Source: UBA4615 sp964399635 (GTDB lineage Bacteria; Pseudomonadota; Gammaproteobacteria; Burkholderiales; Burkholderiaceae_E). From it: a stretch of 64,000 nucleotides of DNA. Both the position numbers and the translations under genes were made by a program. The stretch is from positions 97,534-161,533 of the forward strand of contig CAYNRU010000018.1 of assembly GCA_964399635.1 (NCBI GenBank), written 5' to 3'. Below, piece after piece: positions 53,038 through 60,444 of this stretch. The notes beneath the pieces are model-generated. The model made no database searches. It was not told the DNA's origin and worked only from the letters and a program-made list of their open reading frames with translations. Position 1 is the first letter of the stretch, and every line of letters starts with the position of its first letter.

Positions 53038-54273
53038 TCAGCGCGACAGGACGGTGATGCAGGCGGCCGCTTCCTCGGCGCCGTGGAAGCCGCCGCCGTT
53101 CTCGGCCACGGCGACGCGCGCGCCCTCGACCTGGCGGGCGCCCGCGTCGCCGCGCAGCTGCACGACCAGCTCGTAGATCTGCCCCAGCCCGGTGGCGCCG
53201 ATCGGGTGGCCCTTGGACTCCAGGCCGCCCGACGGGTTGATCGGGATGCGCCCCCCGATGGAGGTCTCGCCGCGCTCGGCGATCACGCCACCCATCCCCG
53301 ACTCGCAGAAGCCGAGGTTCTCGGCCTGCAGGATCTCGGCGAAGGCGGTGGCGTCGTGCACCTCGGCGACCGACACGTCCTGCGGCCCGATGCCGGCGAT
53401 CTCGTAGGCTCGGCGCGCGGCCGTGCGGCATACGTGGTGGGCGAGATCGTCGAGCGGGCGATCGGCGCCACTGGCGAGCACGCTCGCGTCGATGCGGATC
53501 GCGCGGCGCCGGTCGAAGTGCCCGAGCGCGTCCTCGCGCACCAGGATGGCCGCGGCCGCGCCGTCGCTGATCGGCGCACACATCGGCAGGGTCAGCGGCC
53601 AGGAGATCATCCGCGCGGCCAGCACGTCCTCGATGCTCATGTCGGCGCGGTACTGCGACAGCGGATTCATCGTGGAGTGGTGATGGTTCTTGGCGGCCAC
53701 CGCGGCGATCTGCCGCTCGGTGGTGCCGTAGGTCTTCATGTGGTGGCGGGCCAGCGCCGCGTACACGTCCATGAAGGCGCTGCGCACCTCGGCGCCGCCC
53801 CCGCGCCCCGGCGGCGGCTCGACGCCCTCGCCCATCGCGAGCAGGGTGCGGGTGAGCGTGTCGACGTTGGCGATGTCCCAGGCACCGTTGAAGACCTCGA
53901 AGCTGCGCGACTTGTCCTTGTGGTACAGCTTCTCGGCGCCCACGGCGAGCGCCACGTCGGCCATGCCGGCGCGCAGGTAGGCGTAGGCCTGGTGGAGCGC
54001 GGTGCTGGCGCTCGCGCAGGCGTTCTCGACGTTGGTGACCGGGATGCCGCCGATGCCCATCTCGCGCAGCGCGATCTGCCCGCCGACCATGTACTGGCCC
54101 TCGATGGCGGACTGCCCGGCGTTGGCGAAGTAGGCGACGTCGATCGCCTCCTTGGCGAGGCCCGCGTCGGCGAGCGCGGCCTCCACCGCCTGGCGGGTGA
54201 GGTCCTTGACCGACTGATCGAGGAAGCGCCCGCAGGGCGTCATGCCGACGCCGACGATGTAGATGTTGTCCAT
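53038..54273 (-). CDS. Thiolase, SCP2/lipid-transfer type acetyl-CoA acetyltransferase
   Basis: A 411-residue thiolase-fold protein of the SCP2-like branch. The acylated Cys is in VENACASAST, the C-terminal His in ESKGHPIGATGLGQ, and the N-terminus MDNIYIVGVGMTPCGRF is typical. Thiolases of this branch act on branched or steroid-like 3-ketoacyl-CoA chains. The second catalytic Cys of ordinary thiolases (C-x-G near the end) is not obvious: the end reads VAENGGGFHGAEEAAACITVL, with Asn-Gly-Gly in place of CGGGG, as is usual for this branch, so cleavage or chain-joining roles remain open. Confidence 0.88.
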   Translation of the reverse strand: MDNIYIVGVGMTPCGRFLDQSVKDLTRQAVEAALADAGLAKEAIDVAYFANAGQSAIEGQYMVGGQIALREMGIGGIPVTNVENACASASTALHQAYAYLRAGMADVALAVGAEKLYHKDKSRSFEVFNGAWDIANVDTLTRTLLAMGEGVEPPPGRGGGAEVRSAFMDVYAALARHHMKTYGTTERQIAAVAAKNHHHSTMNPLSQYRADMSIEDVLAARMISWPLTLPMCAPISDGAAAAILVREDALGHFDRRRAIRIDASVLASGADRPLDDLAHHVCRTAARRAYEIAGIGPQDVSVAEVHDATAFAEILQAENLGFCESGMGGVIAERGETSIGGRIPINPSGGLESKGHPIGATGLGQIYELVVQLRGDAGARQVEGARVAVAENGGGFHGAEEAAACITVLSR

Positions 54274-54297
54274 GGTGTCGCTCCTTGAAACGGGCGC

Positions 54298-54423
54298 TCA
54301 GCCGAGATAGCGGCTGAGCAGCCCGGGGTCCTCGAGTAGCTGCGCAGGCGGGCCGGACATGGCGATCCGACCGTTCTGGAGCACGTATCCGTGATCGGCG
54401 ATCCGCAGCGCGGCATCGCCGGC
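54298..54423 (-). pseudogene. Relic C-terminal tail of a livF-type ABC ATPase gene
   Basis: On the minus strand the frame ending in the stop 54300-54298 encodes LRIADHGYVLQNGRIAMSG followed by PPAQLLEDPGLLSRYLG, an unmistakable LivF C-terminus (compare LLETGRIAVSGPSE in the intact livF). About 38 codons match; upstream codons do not and run into the echA stop at 54454. The tail differs from the intact livF at 34487, so it is not a copy of it. It indicates that a second liv-type operon once stood here and was mostly deleted. Confidence 0.75.
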
Positions 54424-54453
54424 CCCTCGGCCAGGCGCCGCGGCGCGCGCGCT

Positions 54454-55248
54454 TCAGCGGCCCTTGAACTGCGCGTCGCGCCGCTCGCGGAATGCGGTGG
54501 TGCCCTCGGCGAGGTCCTCGGTCTGGCCGACGTCGTGGAATGAGCGCGACTCCAGCCTGAGCGCCTCGTCCATGTGCATGCCCACCGAGCGCTTGATCAC
54601 CTCCTTGGCGAAGCGGTGCGACAGCGGCGAGCGCGACGCCAGCATCTGCGCGTAATCGAGCGTCTTCTCGAGCAGCGTCGCCTGCGGATGGATGCGGTTG
54701 ACGAGGCCGATCCGGTAGGCGTGCTCGGCTTCAATGCGCTCGCCGGACAGCACGATCTCCATCGCGTGGCCCATGCCCACGATCTGCGGCAGGCGGATCA
54801 GCCCGCCGTCGCAGGCGTGAAAGCCCCACCTGGCGTCCTGCAGCGCGAACTCCGCGTTGGGCGCGCAGAAGCGGATGTCGCAGGCCAGCGCGAGCTCGAA
54901 GCCGCCCGAGATCGCGAAGCCGTTCACCGCCGCGACGATCGGCTTGAAGATCTCGAGGTTGCGCGTGATGCCGCCAAAGCCCGGCCCGTTGGTGAACCGG
55001 CTGCGGAACTCGGGCGCCGGGCGCCTCGCGAAATCCATCGTGTAGGTCTTGAGGTCGGCGCCGGCGCAGAACGCCTTGTCGCCCGCCCCGGTGACGACGG
55101 CCACATGGGCCTCGTCGTCACGATCGAACTCGCGCCACGCCTCGACCAGGCGGTCGTTGGCGGCGAAGTCGAGCGAGTTCATCTTCGCGGCGCGGTCGAT
55201 GGTGATCAGCCGGACCCGGCCGTGCTTCTCGTAACGGATGTCGCTCAT
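54454..55248 (-). CDS. Enoyl-CoA hydratase/isomerase family protein
   Basis: A 264-residue crotonase-fold protein: KAFCAGADLKTYT (oxyanion hole), PIVAAVNGFAISGGFELALACDIRF (second oxyanion site), then FALQDARWGFHACDGGLIRLPQIVG where hydratases normally have the catalytic Glu in a PEVxLGxxP block. The Glu at that place is replaced (QDARWGF), as in some carnitinyl-CoA dehydratase-like and non-hydratase members, so the reaction is uncertain. The start ATG at 55248 is set by a correct family N-terminus. First gene of the beta-oxidation-type cluster. Confidence 0.87.
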   Translation of the reverse strand: MSDIRYEKHGRVRLITIDRAAKMNSLDFAANDRLVEAWREFDRDDEAHVAVVTGAGDKAFCAGADLKTYTMDFARRPAPEFRSRFTNGPGFGGITRNLEIFKPIVAAVNGFAISGGFELALACDIRFCAPNAEFALQDARWGFHACDGGLIRLPQIVGMGHAMEIVLSGERIEAEHAYRIGLVNRIHPQATLLEKTLDYAQMLASRSPLSHRFAKEVIKRSVGMHMDEALRLESRSFHDVGQTEDLAEGTTAFRERRDAQFKGR

Positions 55249-55458
55249 GGGACCTGTCGGAAGGGGGTGTCGTGGTGCAGGCCGCGGCCGCCGGGCGCGG
55301 GGCGGCGAGCGCCGCTGCGCCGGTGCGCCCCGACCGGACCGGCTCGCCGTCGCTCGGGTGCGGCGCCGATGGTAGCCGGGTCCCCGACCGACGTAAACAC
55401 GCCGGGCCGGCCAGGCCGCGGCGACGGCCCGTCCGTCCGCGCTGTCAGAATGCCGTCC

Positions 55459-55680
55459 ATGAACCGCGTCGACCCCAGGAAGCTCCTCCTGTCCAAGTGG
55501 ACCGCCGTGCAGCCCGTGGCGAAGGAGAAGCACTTCGTCGTCACCCGGGTGATCGAGCCGGAGGTGCCGGGCGATCCGGTGGCCTTCATCGAGCTCGAGG
55601 CGGTGCACTCGCGGCGCGCGCAGCGGATCGACTGGCGCGAGCTGCGCGACGACGGCACGTGGCGCCAGGGCTGGACCTGA
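55459..55680 (+). CDS. Small conserved Trp-rich protein, TIGR02450 family
   Basis: A 73-residue protein reading NRVDPRKLLLSKWTAVQP ... KEKHFVVTRVIEPE ... IDWRELRDDGTWRQGW. This matches the TIGR02450 family (N-x-x-x-P-x-K-L-L-x-S-K-W-T-A-V-x-P ... W-R-E-L-x-D ... W-x-x-GW), a conserved family of about 70 residues without known function. An ATG three codons upstream (55450) is an alternative start. Not cotranscribed with the convergent or divergent neighbours in an obvious way. Confidence 0.85.
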   Translation: MNRVDPRKLLLSKWTAVQPVAKEKHFVVTRVIEPEVPGDPVAFIELEAVHSRRAQRIDWRELRDDGTWRQGWT

Positions 55681-55786
55681 GGCCCGGCCCGCGGGGCCGC
55701 CCGAGCGACGACCGGCCCGCGAACCTGGCCGGGCGGCGGGCGTGTGGCGCCGATGGCGCGGGGCCATCGGCTAACATCGAACGACC

Positions 55787-56653
55787 ATGGATCCATCGAT
55801 CTTCGCGTCCATCGCCGGCCTCGACCCGGTGCCCCTCGCGGCGCTCGCGGGGGTGTTCGGCCTGCTCGTCGGCAGCTTCCTGAACGTCGTCATCCACCGG
55901 CTCCCGAAGATGATGGAGGCCGACTGGCAGGCGCAGGCCGCCGAGCTGCGCGGCGAGGCCGCGCCCGCCGCCGAGCGCTTCAACCTGATGACGCCGCGCT
56001 CGCGATGCCCCAGCTGCGGCACGCCGATCACCGCGCTGCAGAACGTCCCGGTCGTGTCCTGGCTGCTGCTGCGCGGCCGGTGCGCGCATTGCGCCACCGC
56101 GATCCCGGTCCGGTATCCGCTGGTGGAGGGCGCCTGCGGCGCGCTGGCCGCGGTCGCGATCCTCACCTTCGGCCCGACCGCGGCCGGTGCGGGCGCGCTG
56201 CTGCTGAGCTTCTTCCTGGTCGCGCTCGCCATGATCGACCTGGACACGCAGCTGCTGCCCGATGACCTCACGCTGCCGCTGCTGTGGCTCGGGCTGGCCT
56301 TCAACCTCGGCGGGACCTTCGTGCCGATCGGCGATGCGGTGGCCGGCGCGATGGCGGGCTATGGCATCCTCTGGGCCGTGTTCTGGCTGTTCAAGCTGGT
56401 CACGGGCAAGGAGGGCATGGGCTATGGCGACTTCAAGCTGCTCGCGGCGCTCGGCGCGTGGTTCGGATGGCAGGCGATACCCGCGATCATCCTGCTCGCC
56501 TCGGGCGTCGGCGCGGCGGTCGGCATCGCGATGATCGTCTTCATGCGGCATCGCCGCGAGGTGCCCATCCCCTTCGGGCCCTACCTCGCCGGCGCGGGGC
56601 TGCTCGCGCTGTACTTCGCCAAACCGCTGGGCGCCTTGTTCGGCATGGCCTGA
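55787..56653 (+). CDS. pilD: Prepilin peptidase / N-methyltransferase PilD
   Basis: A 288-residue bifunctional aspartic protease of the inner membrane that cleaves and N-methylates type IV prepilins and type II secretion pseudopilins. The N-terminal methylase/zinc domain has CPSCGTPI and CAHCATAI (C-x2-C twice); the protease Asp residues are in MIDLDTQLLPD and GMGYGDFKLLAALGAW. Eight or so membrane segments. In related genomes it directly follows pilC. It is separated from it here by about 11.4 kb, but its 3' neighbours coaE and zapD keep their conserved order. Confidence 0.95.
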   Translation: MDPSIFASIAGLDPVPLAALAGVFGLLVGSFLNVVIHRLPKMMEADWQAQAAELRGEAAPAAERFNLMTPRSRCPSCGTPITALQNVPVVSWLLLRGRCAHCATAIPVRYPLVEGACGALAAVAILTFGPTAAGAGALLLSFFLVALAMIDLDTQLLPDDLTLPLLWLGLAFNLGGTFVPIGDAVAGAMAGYGILWAVFWLFKLVTGKEGMGYGDFKLLAALGAWFGWQAIPAIILLASGVGAAVGIAMIVFMRHRREVPIPFGPYLAGAGLLALYFAKPLGALFGMA

Positions 56654-56655
56654 AG

Positions 56656-57312
56656 ATGGGTGTGCAGGCGCGGCGTGCGCCGGTGATCGGCCTCACCGGC
56701 GGCATCGGCAGCGGCAAGTCCACGGTGGCCGACCTGCTGGTCGCGCGCGGCGCGGCGCTGGTGGATACCGACCGCATCGCCCACGCGCTGACCGCCCCCG
56801 GCGGCGCCGCGATCGAGCCGATCCGCGCGGCCTTCGGCGACGGCGTGGTCGCCGCCGACGGCAGCATGGACCGCGCCGCGATGCGCGCCCTCGCCTTCTC
56901 CGACCCAGCGGCGCGCAAGCGGCTCGAGGCCATCCTGCACCCGATGATCCGGACCCTCACGCAGGCGGGCATCGACGAGGCGCTGCGCGCGGGTGCGCCC
57001 TACGTGCTGGTGGCGGTGCCGCTGCTGGTGGAGTCTGGCCATTGGGAAGGCCGCTACGACCGGGTGCTGGTGGTCGACTGCCCGCCCGAGACCCAGATCG
57101 AGCGGGTCGTGCGGCGCAGCGGCCTGGCTCGCGAGCAGGCCGAGGCGATCCTGGCCGCGCAGGCCACGCGCGCGCAGCGCCTGGCGGCCGCGGACGACGT
57201 CGTGGACAACGGCGGCGCGCCGTCCGCGCTTGCCGCGCAGCTCGACCGGCTCCACGCAGCCTATGCCGGTTTGTCAAGGTCCGGCGAATCAGACAAAATG
57301 GATCGGTTGTGA
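56656..57312 (+). CDS. coaE: Dephospho-CoA kinase
   Basis: A 218-residue CoaE, last step of CoA synthesis. P-loop GLTGGIGSGKST, VDTDRIAHALT (substrate Asp), HPMIR and the lid region VVRRSGLAREQAEAILAAQ are all typical. Starts two bases after pilD stop; ends in a GTGA overlap with zapD. Confidence 0.95.
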   Translation: MGVQARRAPVIGLTGGIGSGKSTVADLLVARGAALVDTDRIAHALTAPGGAAIEPIRAAFGDGVVAADGSMDRAAMRALAFSDPAARKRLEAILHPMIRTLTQAGIDEALRAGAPYVLVAVPLLVESGHWEGRYDRVLVVDCPPETQIERVVRRSGLAREQAEAILAAQATRAQRLAAADDVVDNGGAPSALAAQLDRLHAAYAGLSRSGESDKMDRL

Positions 57313-58097
57313 CCCCGGAACCGCCCAGGACTGTCCCCGCGTTGATCCTATACGAATACCCGCTCAACGAACGGATCCGCACGCTGCTGAGGCTGGAAGA
57401 CCTGTTCACCCGGTTCGATCACTTCGCAGACCAGGCCGGCCCGCTCGAGCACCATGTGGCGCTGACGACGCTGTTCGAGATCCTCGAGGTGGCGTCGCGC
57501 GCGGACCTCAAGTCGGACCTGCTTCAGGAGCTCGAGCGGCAGCGCCAGACGCTGCTCGTGTTCCGCGACAACCCCAACGTGTCCTCGGAGGCGCTCGAGC
57601 GTGTGCTGTCCGACATCGACCACGCGTCTCAGCTGCTCGCCAGCGCCACCGGCAAGACGGGCCAGCACCTGCGCGACAACGAGTGGCTGATGAGCATCCG
57701 CAGCCGAGCCATCATCGCCGGCGGCACCTGCGAGTTCGACCTGCCCTCGTACCACGCCTGGCTCAACCGCCCCGCCGAGTCCCGGCTGCGCGACATCGCC
57801 GGCTGGGCCGCGCCCTTTCGCGCGCTGCGCGACAGCCTTGTGATCGTGCTGCAGCTGCTGCGCGAGTCGGCGCAGCGGACGGTGGTCTCTACCCACCAGG
57901 GCAGCTTCCAGCAGACGCTCGGCGGCAAGGTCTACCAGATGCTCCAGATCCGCGTCGAGCCGGAGAGCGGCGCGATCCCCGAGATCTCGGCCAACAAGTA
58001 CATGCTCTGGATCCGGTTCACCTCGCAGGGCGGCGACCTCCGTCCCAAGCCCTTCGAGGGCAACGTCGAGTTCGAGCTGAGCCTCTGCAACCTGTAG
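57309..58097 (+). CDS. zapD: Cell division protein ZapD (FtsZ-associated, DUF1342)
   Basis: A 262-residue ZapD, which bundles FtsZ at midcell. Visible: LYEYPLNERIRTLLRLEDLF, then LEVASRADLKSDLLQELERQ, LLVFRDNPNVS, and the conserved core TGQHLRDNEWLMSIRSRAII, GGTCEFDLPSYHAWLN. GTG start at 57309 overlaps the coaE stop (GTGA). Length normal. Constant neighbour of coaE and yacG in betaproteobacteria. Confidence 0.95.
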   Translation: MTPEPPRTVPALILYEYPLNERIRTLLRLEDLFTRFDHFADQAGPLEHHVALTTLFEILEVASRADLKSDLLQELERQRQTLLVFRDNPNVSSEALERVLSDIDHASQLLASATGKTGQHLRDNEWLMSIRSRAIIAGGTCEFDLPSYHAWLNRPAESRLRDIAGWAAPFRALRDSLVIVLQLLRESAQRTVVSTHQGSFQQTLGGKVYQMLQIRVEPESGAIPEISANKYMLWIRFTSQGGDLRPKPFEGNVEFELSLCNL

Positions 58098-58134
58098 TCC
58101 CCCGCAAGGCGCCTCCCGCCGCGCAGCACCGCCA

Positions 58135-58338
58135 ATGACCGCGTACGTCGACTGCCCCACCTGCAAGCGAAAGGTCGCCTACACGCCGGACAACCCCTGG
58201 CGGCCGTTCTGCTCCGAGCGCTGCAAGATGATCGACCTGGGCGTCTGGGCGAGCGGCGGCTACGCGATCCCGGGCGATGCGCCCGACCCCGACGCGCCGC
58301 TGCCCGACGAGCTACCGCCTCCCCGCAAGGAAAGCTGA
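58135..58338 (+). CDS. yacG: DNA gyrase inhibitor YacG
   Basis: A 67-residue zinc protein with ligands C7-x2-C10 and C26-x3-C30 and the family run WRPFCSERCKMIDLGVWASG. YacG binds GyrB and inhibits gyrase. Acidic, proline-rich tail. Follows zapD by 37 bases as usual. Confidence 0.94.
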   Translation: MTAYVDCPTCKRKVAYTPDNPWRPFCSERCKMIDLGVWASGGYAIPGDAPDPDAPLPDELPPPRKES

Positions 58339-58360
58339 GCCCGCGGGGCGTGCAGGCGCC

Positions 58361-59332
58361 TCAGCGCCAGGCGGCCCGCATCATCGCCACGCCGTGGGCG
58401 CCGGCCGCCTCGGCCGCCGGCAGGTCGTCGGCAGACATGCCGCCCAGCGCATACACGGGGATCGGCGTCATCGCGATCCGGGCGGACAGCCCGTCCCAGC
58501 CCATCACGGGGGCACCCGGATGGCTCGCCGTGGCCCGCACCGGCCCGAACACCGCGAAGTCGCAGCCGAGCGCTCCCGCCGCGGCGAGCTCGGCGGCGTC
58601 GTGGCACGACGCGCCCACCCAGCGGCCGCGCGGCCGCTCGCGCGCGGCCGCGAGGTCGCGCGCGGTGAGGTGCACGCCGTCGACCGCCCGGCCGAAGGAC
58701 GGCGCGTGCCGGCTGCTGACCACGATGCGCAGCGGCAGCGCCTCGCGCAGGACCCGGAGCCGGCCGAACAGCCGCTCGAGCTCGGCCGCGGGAAGCAGCG
58801 GCTCGCGCAGCTGCAGCAGCAGGGCCTCGCGCGAGGGACCGGCCGCGACGATCGCGTCGAGCTCGCGGCGCAGCGCGCGCTCGAAGGCCTCGACGCCGAT
58901 CTCGCCAGCACAGGAGATGCGGTAGCGCGGCGGCAGCTGCAGCCAGCCGATCGGGGCGATCGCGGCCGGCAGCAGCGGCGCCACGCCGACCTCGGCGGTC
59001 GGGCGCCAGGCGAGTGCCTGACCCTCGCGCGACTGGGGCTCGCCGCGCCAGTGGCGCACGCGGCGAAAGAACAGGCGGACAGTCGCGTGCGGATACACGT
59101 GGCCGCGCACGACCCAGGGCGTGGACGCGACGTCCTCGAGGCCCAGCTCCTCGTACAACTCGCGGGCGAGCGCCTGCGCGACCGATTCGCCGGCCTCGAG
59201 CTTGCCGCCCGGGAACTCCCACCAGCCCGCGTAGGGCTTACCCGCGACGCGCTGGCCGATCAGCACGGCGGCGTCGTGGCGCAGGACGACGCCCACCGCG
59301 ACGTCGACGACCGGCTGCCCCGACCCGCTCAC
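58361..59332 (-). CDS. MutT-like Nudix hydrolase fused to a thiamine-phosphate-synthase-like domain
   Basis: A 323-residue fusion. The N-terminal Nudix domain (residues about 7-135) has the complete Nudix box G-x5-E-x7-RE-x2-EE-x-G (GKLEAGESVAQALARELYEE, then LG). It resembles MutT, which removes 8-oxo-dGTP. The C-terminal domain (about 150-323) has the ThiE/TenI barrel features RIVVSSRHAPSFGRAVDGVHL, GASCHDAAELAAAGALGCDF, VFGPVRATASHPG and YALGGMSADDL. Such Nudix-ThiE-like fusions are standard in this betaproteobacterial gene order. The GTG at 59332 is chosen from the domain boundary; the ORF is open further upstream, where it overlaps the DUF815 gene in another frame. Whether the second domain is active in thiamine synthesis is unclear. 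Confidence 0.88.
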   Translation of the reverse strand: MSGSGQPVVDVAVGVVLRHDAAVLIGQRVAGKPYAGWWEFPGGKLEAGESVAQALARELYEELGLEDVASTPWVVRGHVYPHATVRLFFRRVRHWRGEPQSREGQALAWRPTAEVGVAPLLPAAIAPIGWLQLPPRYRISCAGEIGVEAFERALRRELDAIVAAGPSREALLLQLREPLLPAAELERLFGRLRVLREALPLRIVVSSRHAPSFGRAVDGVHLTARDLAAARERPRGRWVGASCHDAAELAAAGALGCDFAVFGPVRATASHPGAPVMGWDGLSARIAMTPIPVYALGGMSADDLPAAEAAGAHGVAMMRAAWR

Positions 59333-59339
59333 CGCAGGC

Positions 59340-60434
59340 TCAGCGCGCGACGCGGCGGCCTGCCACGGCGGGCGTGGCTGCGGGCTTGGCTGCGGGTTTG
59401 GCTGCCGGTTTGGCTGCGGGCTTAGGGGTGGGCTTAGGGGCAGGCTTAGGGGCGGTCTTGGCGGCACGCTTGGCTGCGCGTTTGGCCGCGGGCGCCTGCG
59501 CCGCCGTGCGTGCCGCCCTGGCAGGACGCGCGACCGCGGTCGGGCGCCGCATCGCATGGGTGCCGGCCCAGTCGCGCGCAAACTGCCACGCGACCCGACC
59601 GGAGCGCGAGCCGCGCTCGAGCGCCCAGCGCAGCGCATCGCCGCGGGCGGCCTCGACCTCGGCGTCGCCGCAGCCGAAGTGACGCAGCCAGTGGGCCACC
59701 ACCACGAGGTAGTCGTCCTGGCGGAACGGATAGAAGTTGACCCAGAGGCCGAAGCGCTCCGACAGCGAGATCTTCTCCTCGGAGGTCTCGCCCGGATGGA
59801 TCTCGCCGTCTTCGGTATGCTTGGCGGCGAGGTTCTCGCTCATCTTCTCCGGCATCAGGTGCCGGCGGTTGCTGGTCGCGTAGATCAGCACGTTGTCCGA
59901 GGCCGCGGCAACCGAGCCGTCGAGCGCGACCTTCAGCGCCTTGTACCCCGGCTCGCCCTCCTCGAACGACAGGTCGTCGCAGAAGACGATGAACTTCTCG
60001 GGGCGGTCGGCGACGAGGTCGACGATATCGGGCAGGTCGACCAGGTCGACCTTGTCCACCTCGATCAGCCGCAGGCCCTCGGCCGCATGGGCGTTGAGGC
60101 AGGCCTTGATCAGCGAGGACTTGCCGGTGCCGCGCGACCCGGTGAGCAGCACGTTGTTGGCCGGCAGGCCCGCTACGAACTGGCGGGTGTTCTGCTCGAT
60201 GAGGCGCTTGGGCTCGTCGATGTTCTGCAGGTCGTCCAGACCGATGGACGAGCGGTGCCGCACGGGCTGCAGCCACGACTGCCAACCCATCCCGGTCGAG
60301 CGACGGCGCCAGCGGAATGCCACCGACGCGTCGAAGTCGGGGCGCGCCGTGGTGGGCATCAGGCCCTCCAGGCGGGCGAGCAGCGCCTCGGCGCGGTCGG
60401 CGAGGCGGAAGAACTGCGTGATGTCGAAGCGCAT
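59340..60434 (-). CDS. DUF815 AAA-type ATPase with a Lys/Ala/Pro-rich C-terminal tail
   Basis: A 364-residue DUF815 ATPase. Walker A GSRGTGKSS (99-107), Walker B FIVFCDDLSFEEG, and the family segments FRWRRRSTGMGWQSWLQPV, IDEPKRLIEQNTRQFVAGLP, SNRRHLMPEKM and ERFGLWVNFYPF are present. Function unknown in general. The last 70 residues are a low-complexity tail of K-P-A-A/A-K-R-A units (KPAAKPAAKPAAKP), like histone-H1-type or AlgP/Hc1 tails, which would bind nucleic acid. The tail is absent from many DUF815 proteins as I know them. Located between the MutT-like gene and argJ, its usual place in this order. Confidence 0.85.
   Translation of the reverse strand: MRFDITQFFRLADRAEALLARLEGLMPTTARPDFDASVAFRWRRRSTGMGWQSWLQPVRHRSSIGLDDLQNIDEPKRLIEQNTRQFVAGLPANNVLLTGSRGTGKSSLIKACLNAHAAEGLRLIEVDKVDLVDLPDIVDLVADRPEKFIVFCDDLSFEEGEPGYKALKVALDGSVAAASDNVLIYATSNRRHLMPEKMSENLAAKHTEDGEIHPGETSEEKISLSERFGLWVNFYPFRQDDYLVVVAHWLRHFGCGDAEVEAARGDALRWALERGSRSGRVAWQFARDWAGTHAMRRPTAVARPARAARTAAQAPAAKRAAKRAAKTAPKPAPKPTPKPAAKPAAKPAAKPAATPAVAGRRVAR
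59375..59490 (-). repeat. 12-bp tandem-type repeats coding the K-P-A-A tail
   Basis: The region reads as imperfect 12-base units (GCTGCGGGCTTG-like on the plus strand), each encoding A-K-P-A, about nine in a row, with variants GGGGTGGGCTTA. It is prone to length change. Confidence 0.75.
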
Positions 60435-60444
60435 CGGGGCGGGG

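Noticed and set aside
51436..54288. Plus-strand ORF of 950 codons opposite the ligase and thiolase genes
   Set aside because: Antisense shadow of two real genes; sequence is Gly/Arg/His/Val-rich without motifs.
59340..59640. Extension of the MutT-like gene to an upstream ATG at 59638
   Set aside because: The extra residues are low-complexity Pro/Gln/Arg repeats read out of frame from the DUF815 tail; the Nudix domain begins at the GTG 59332.
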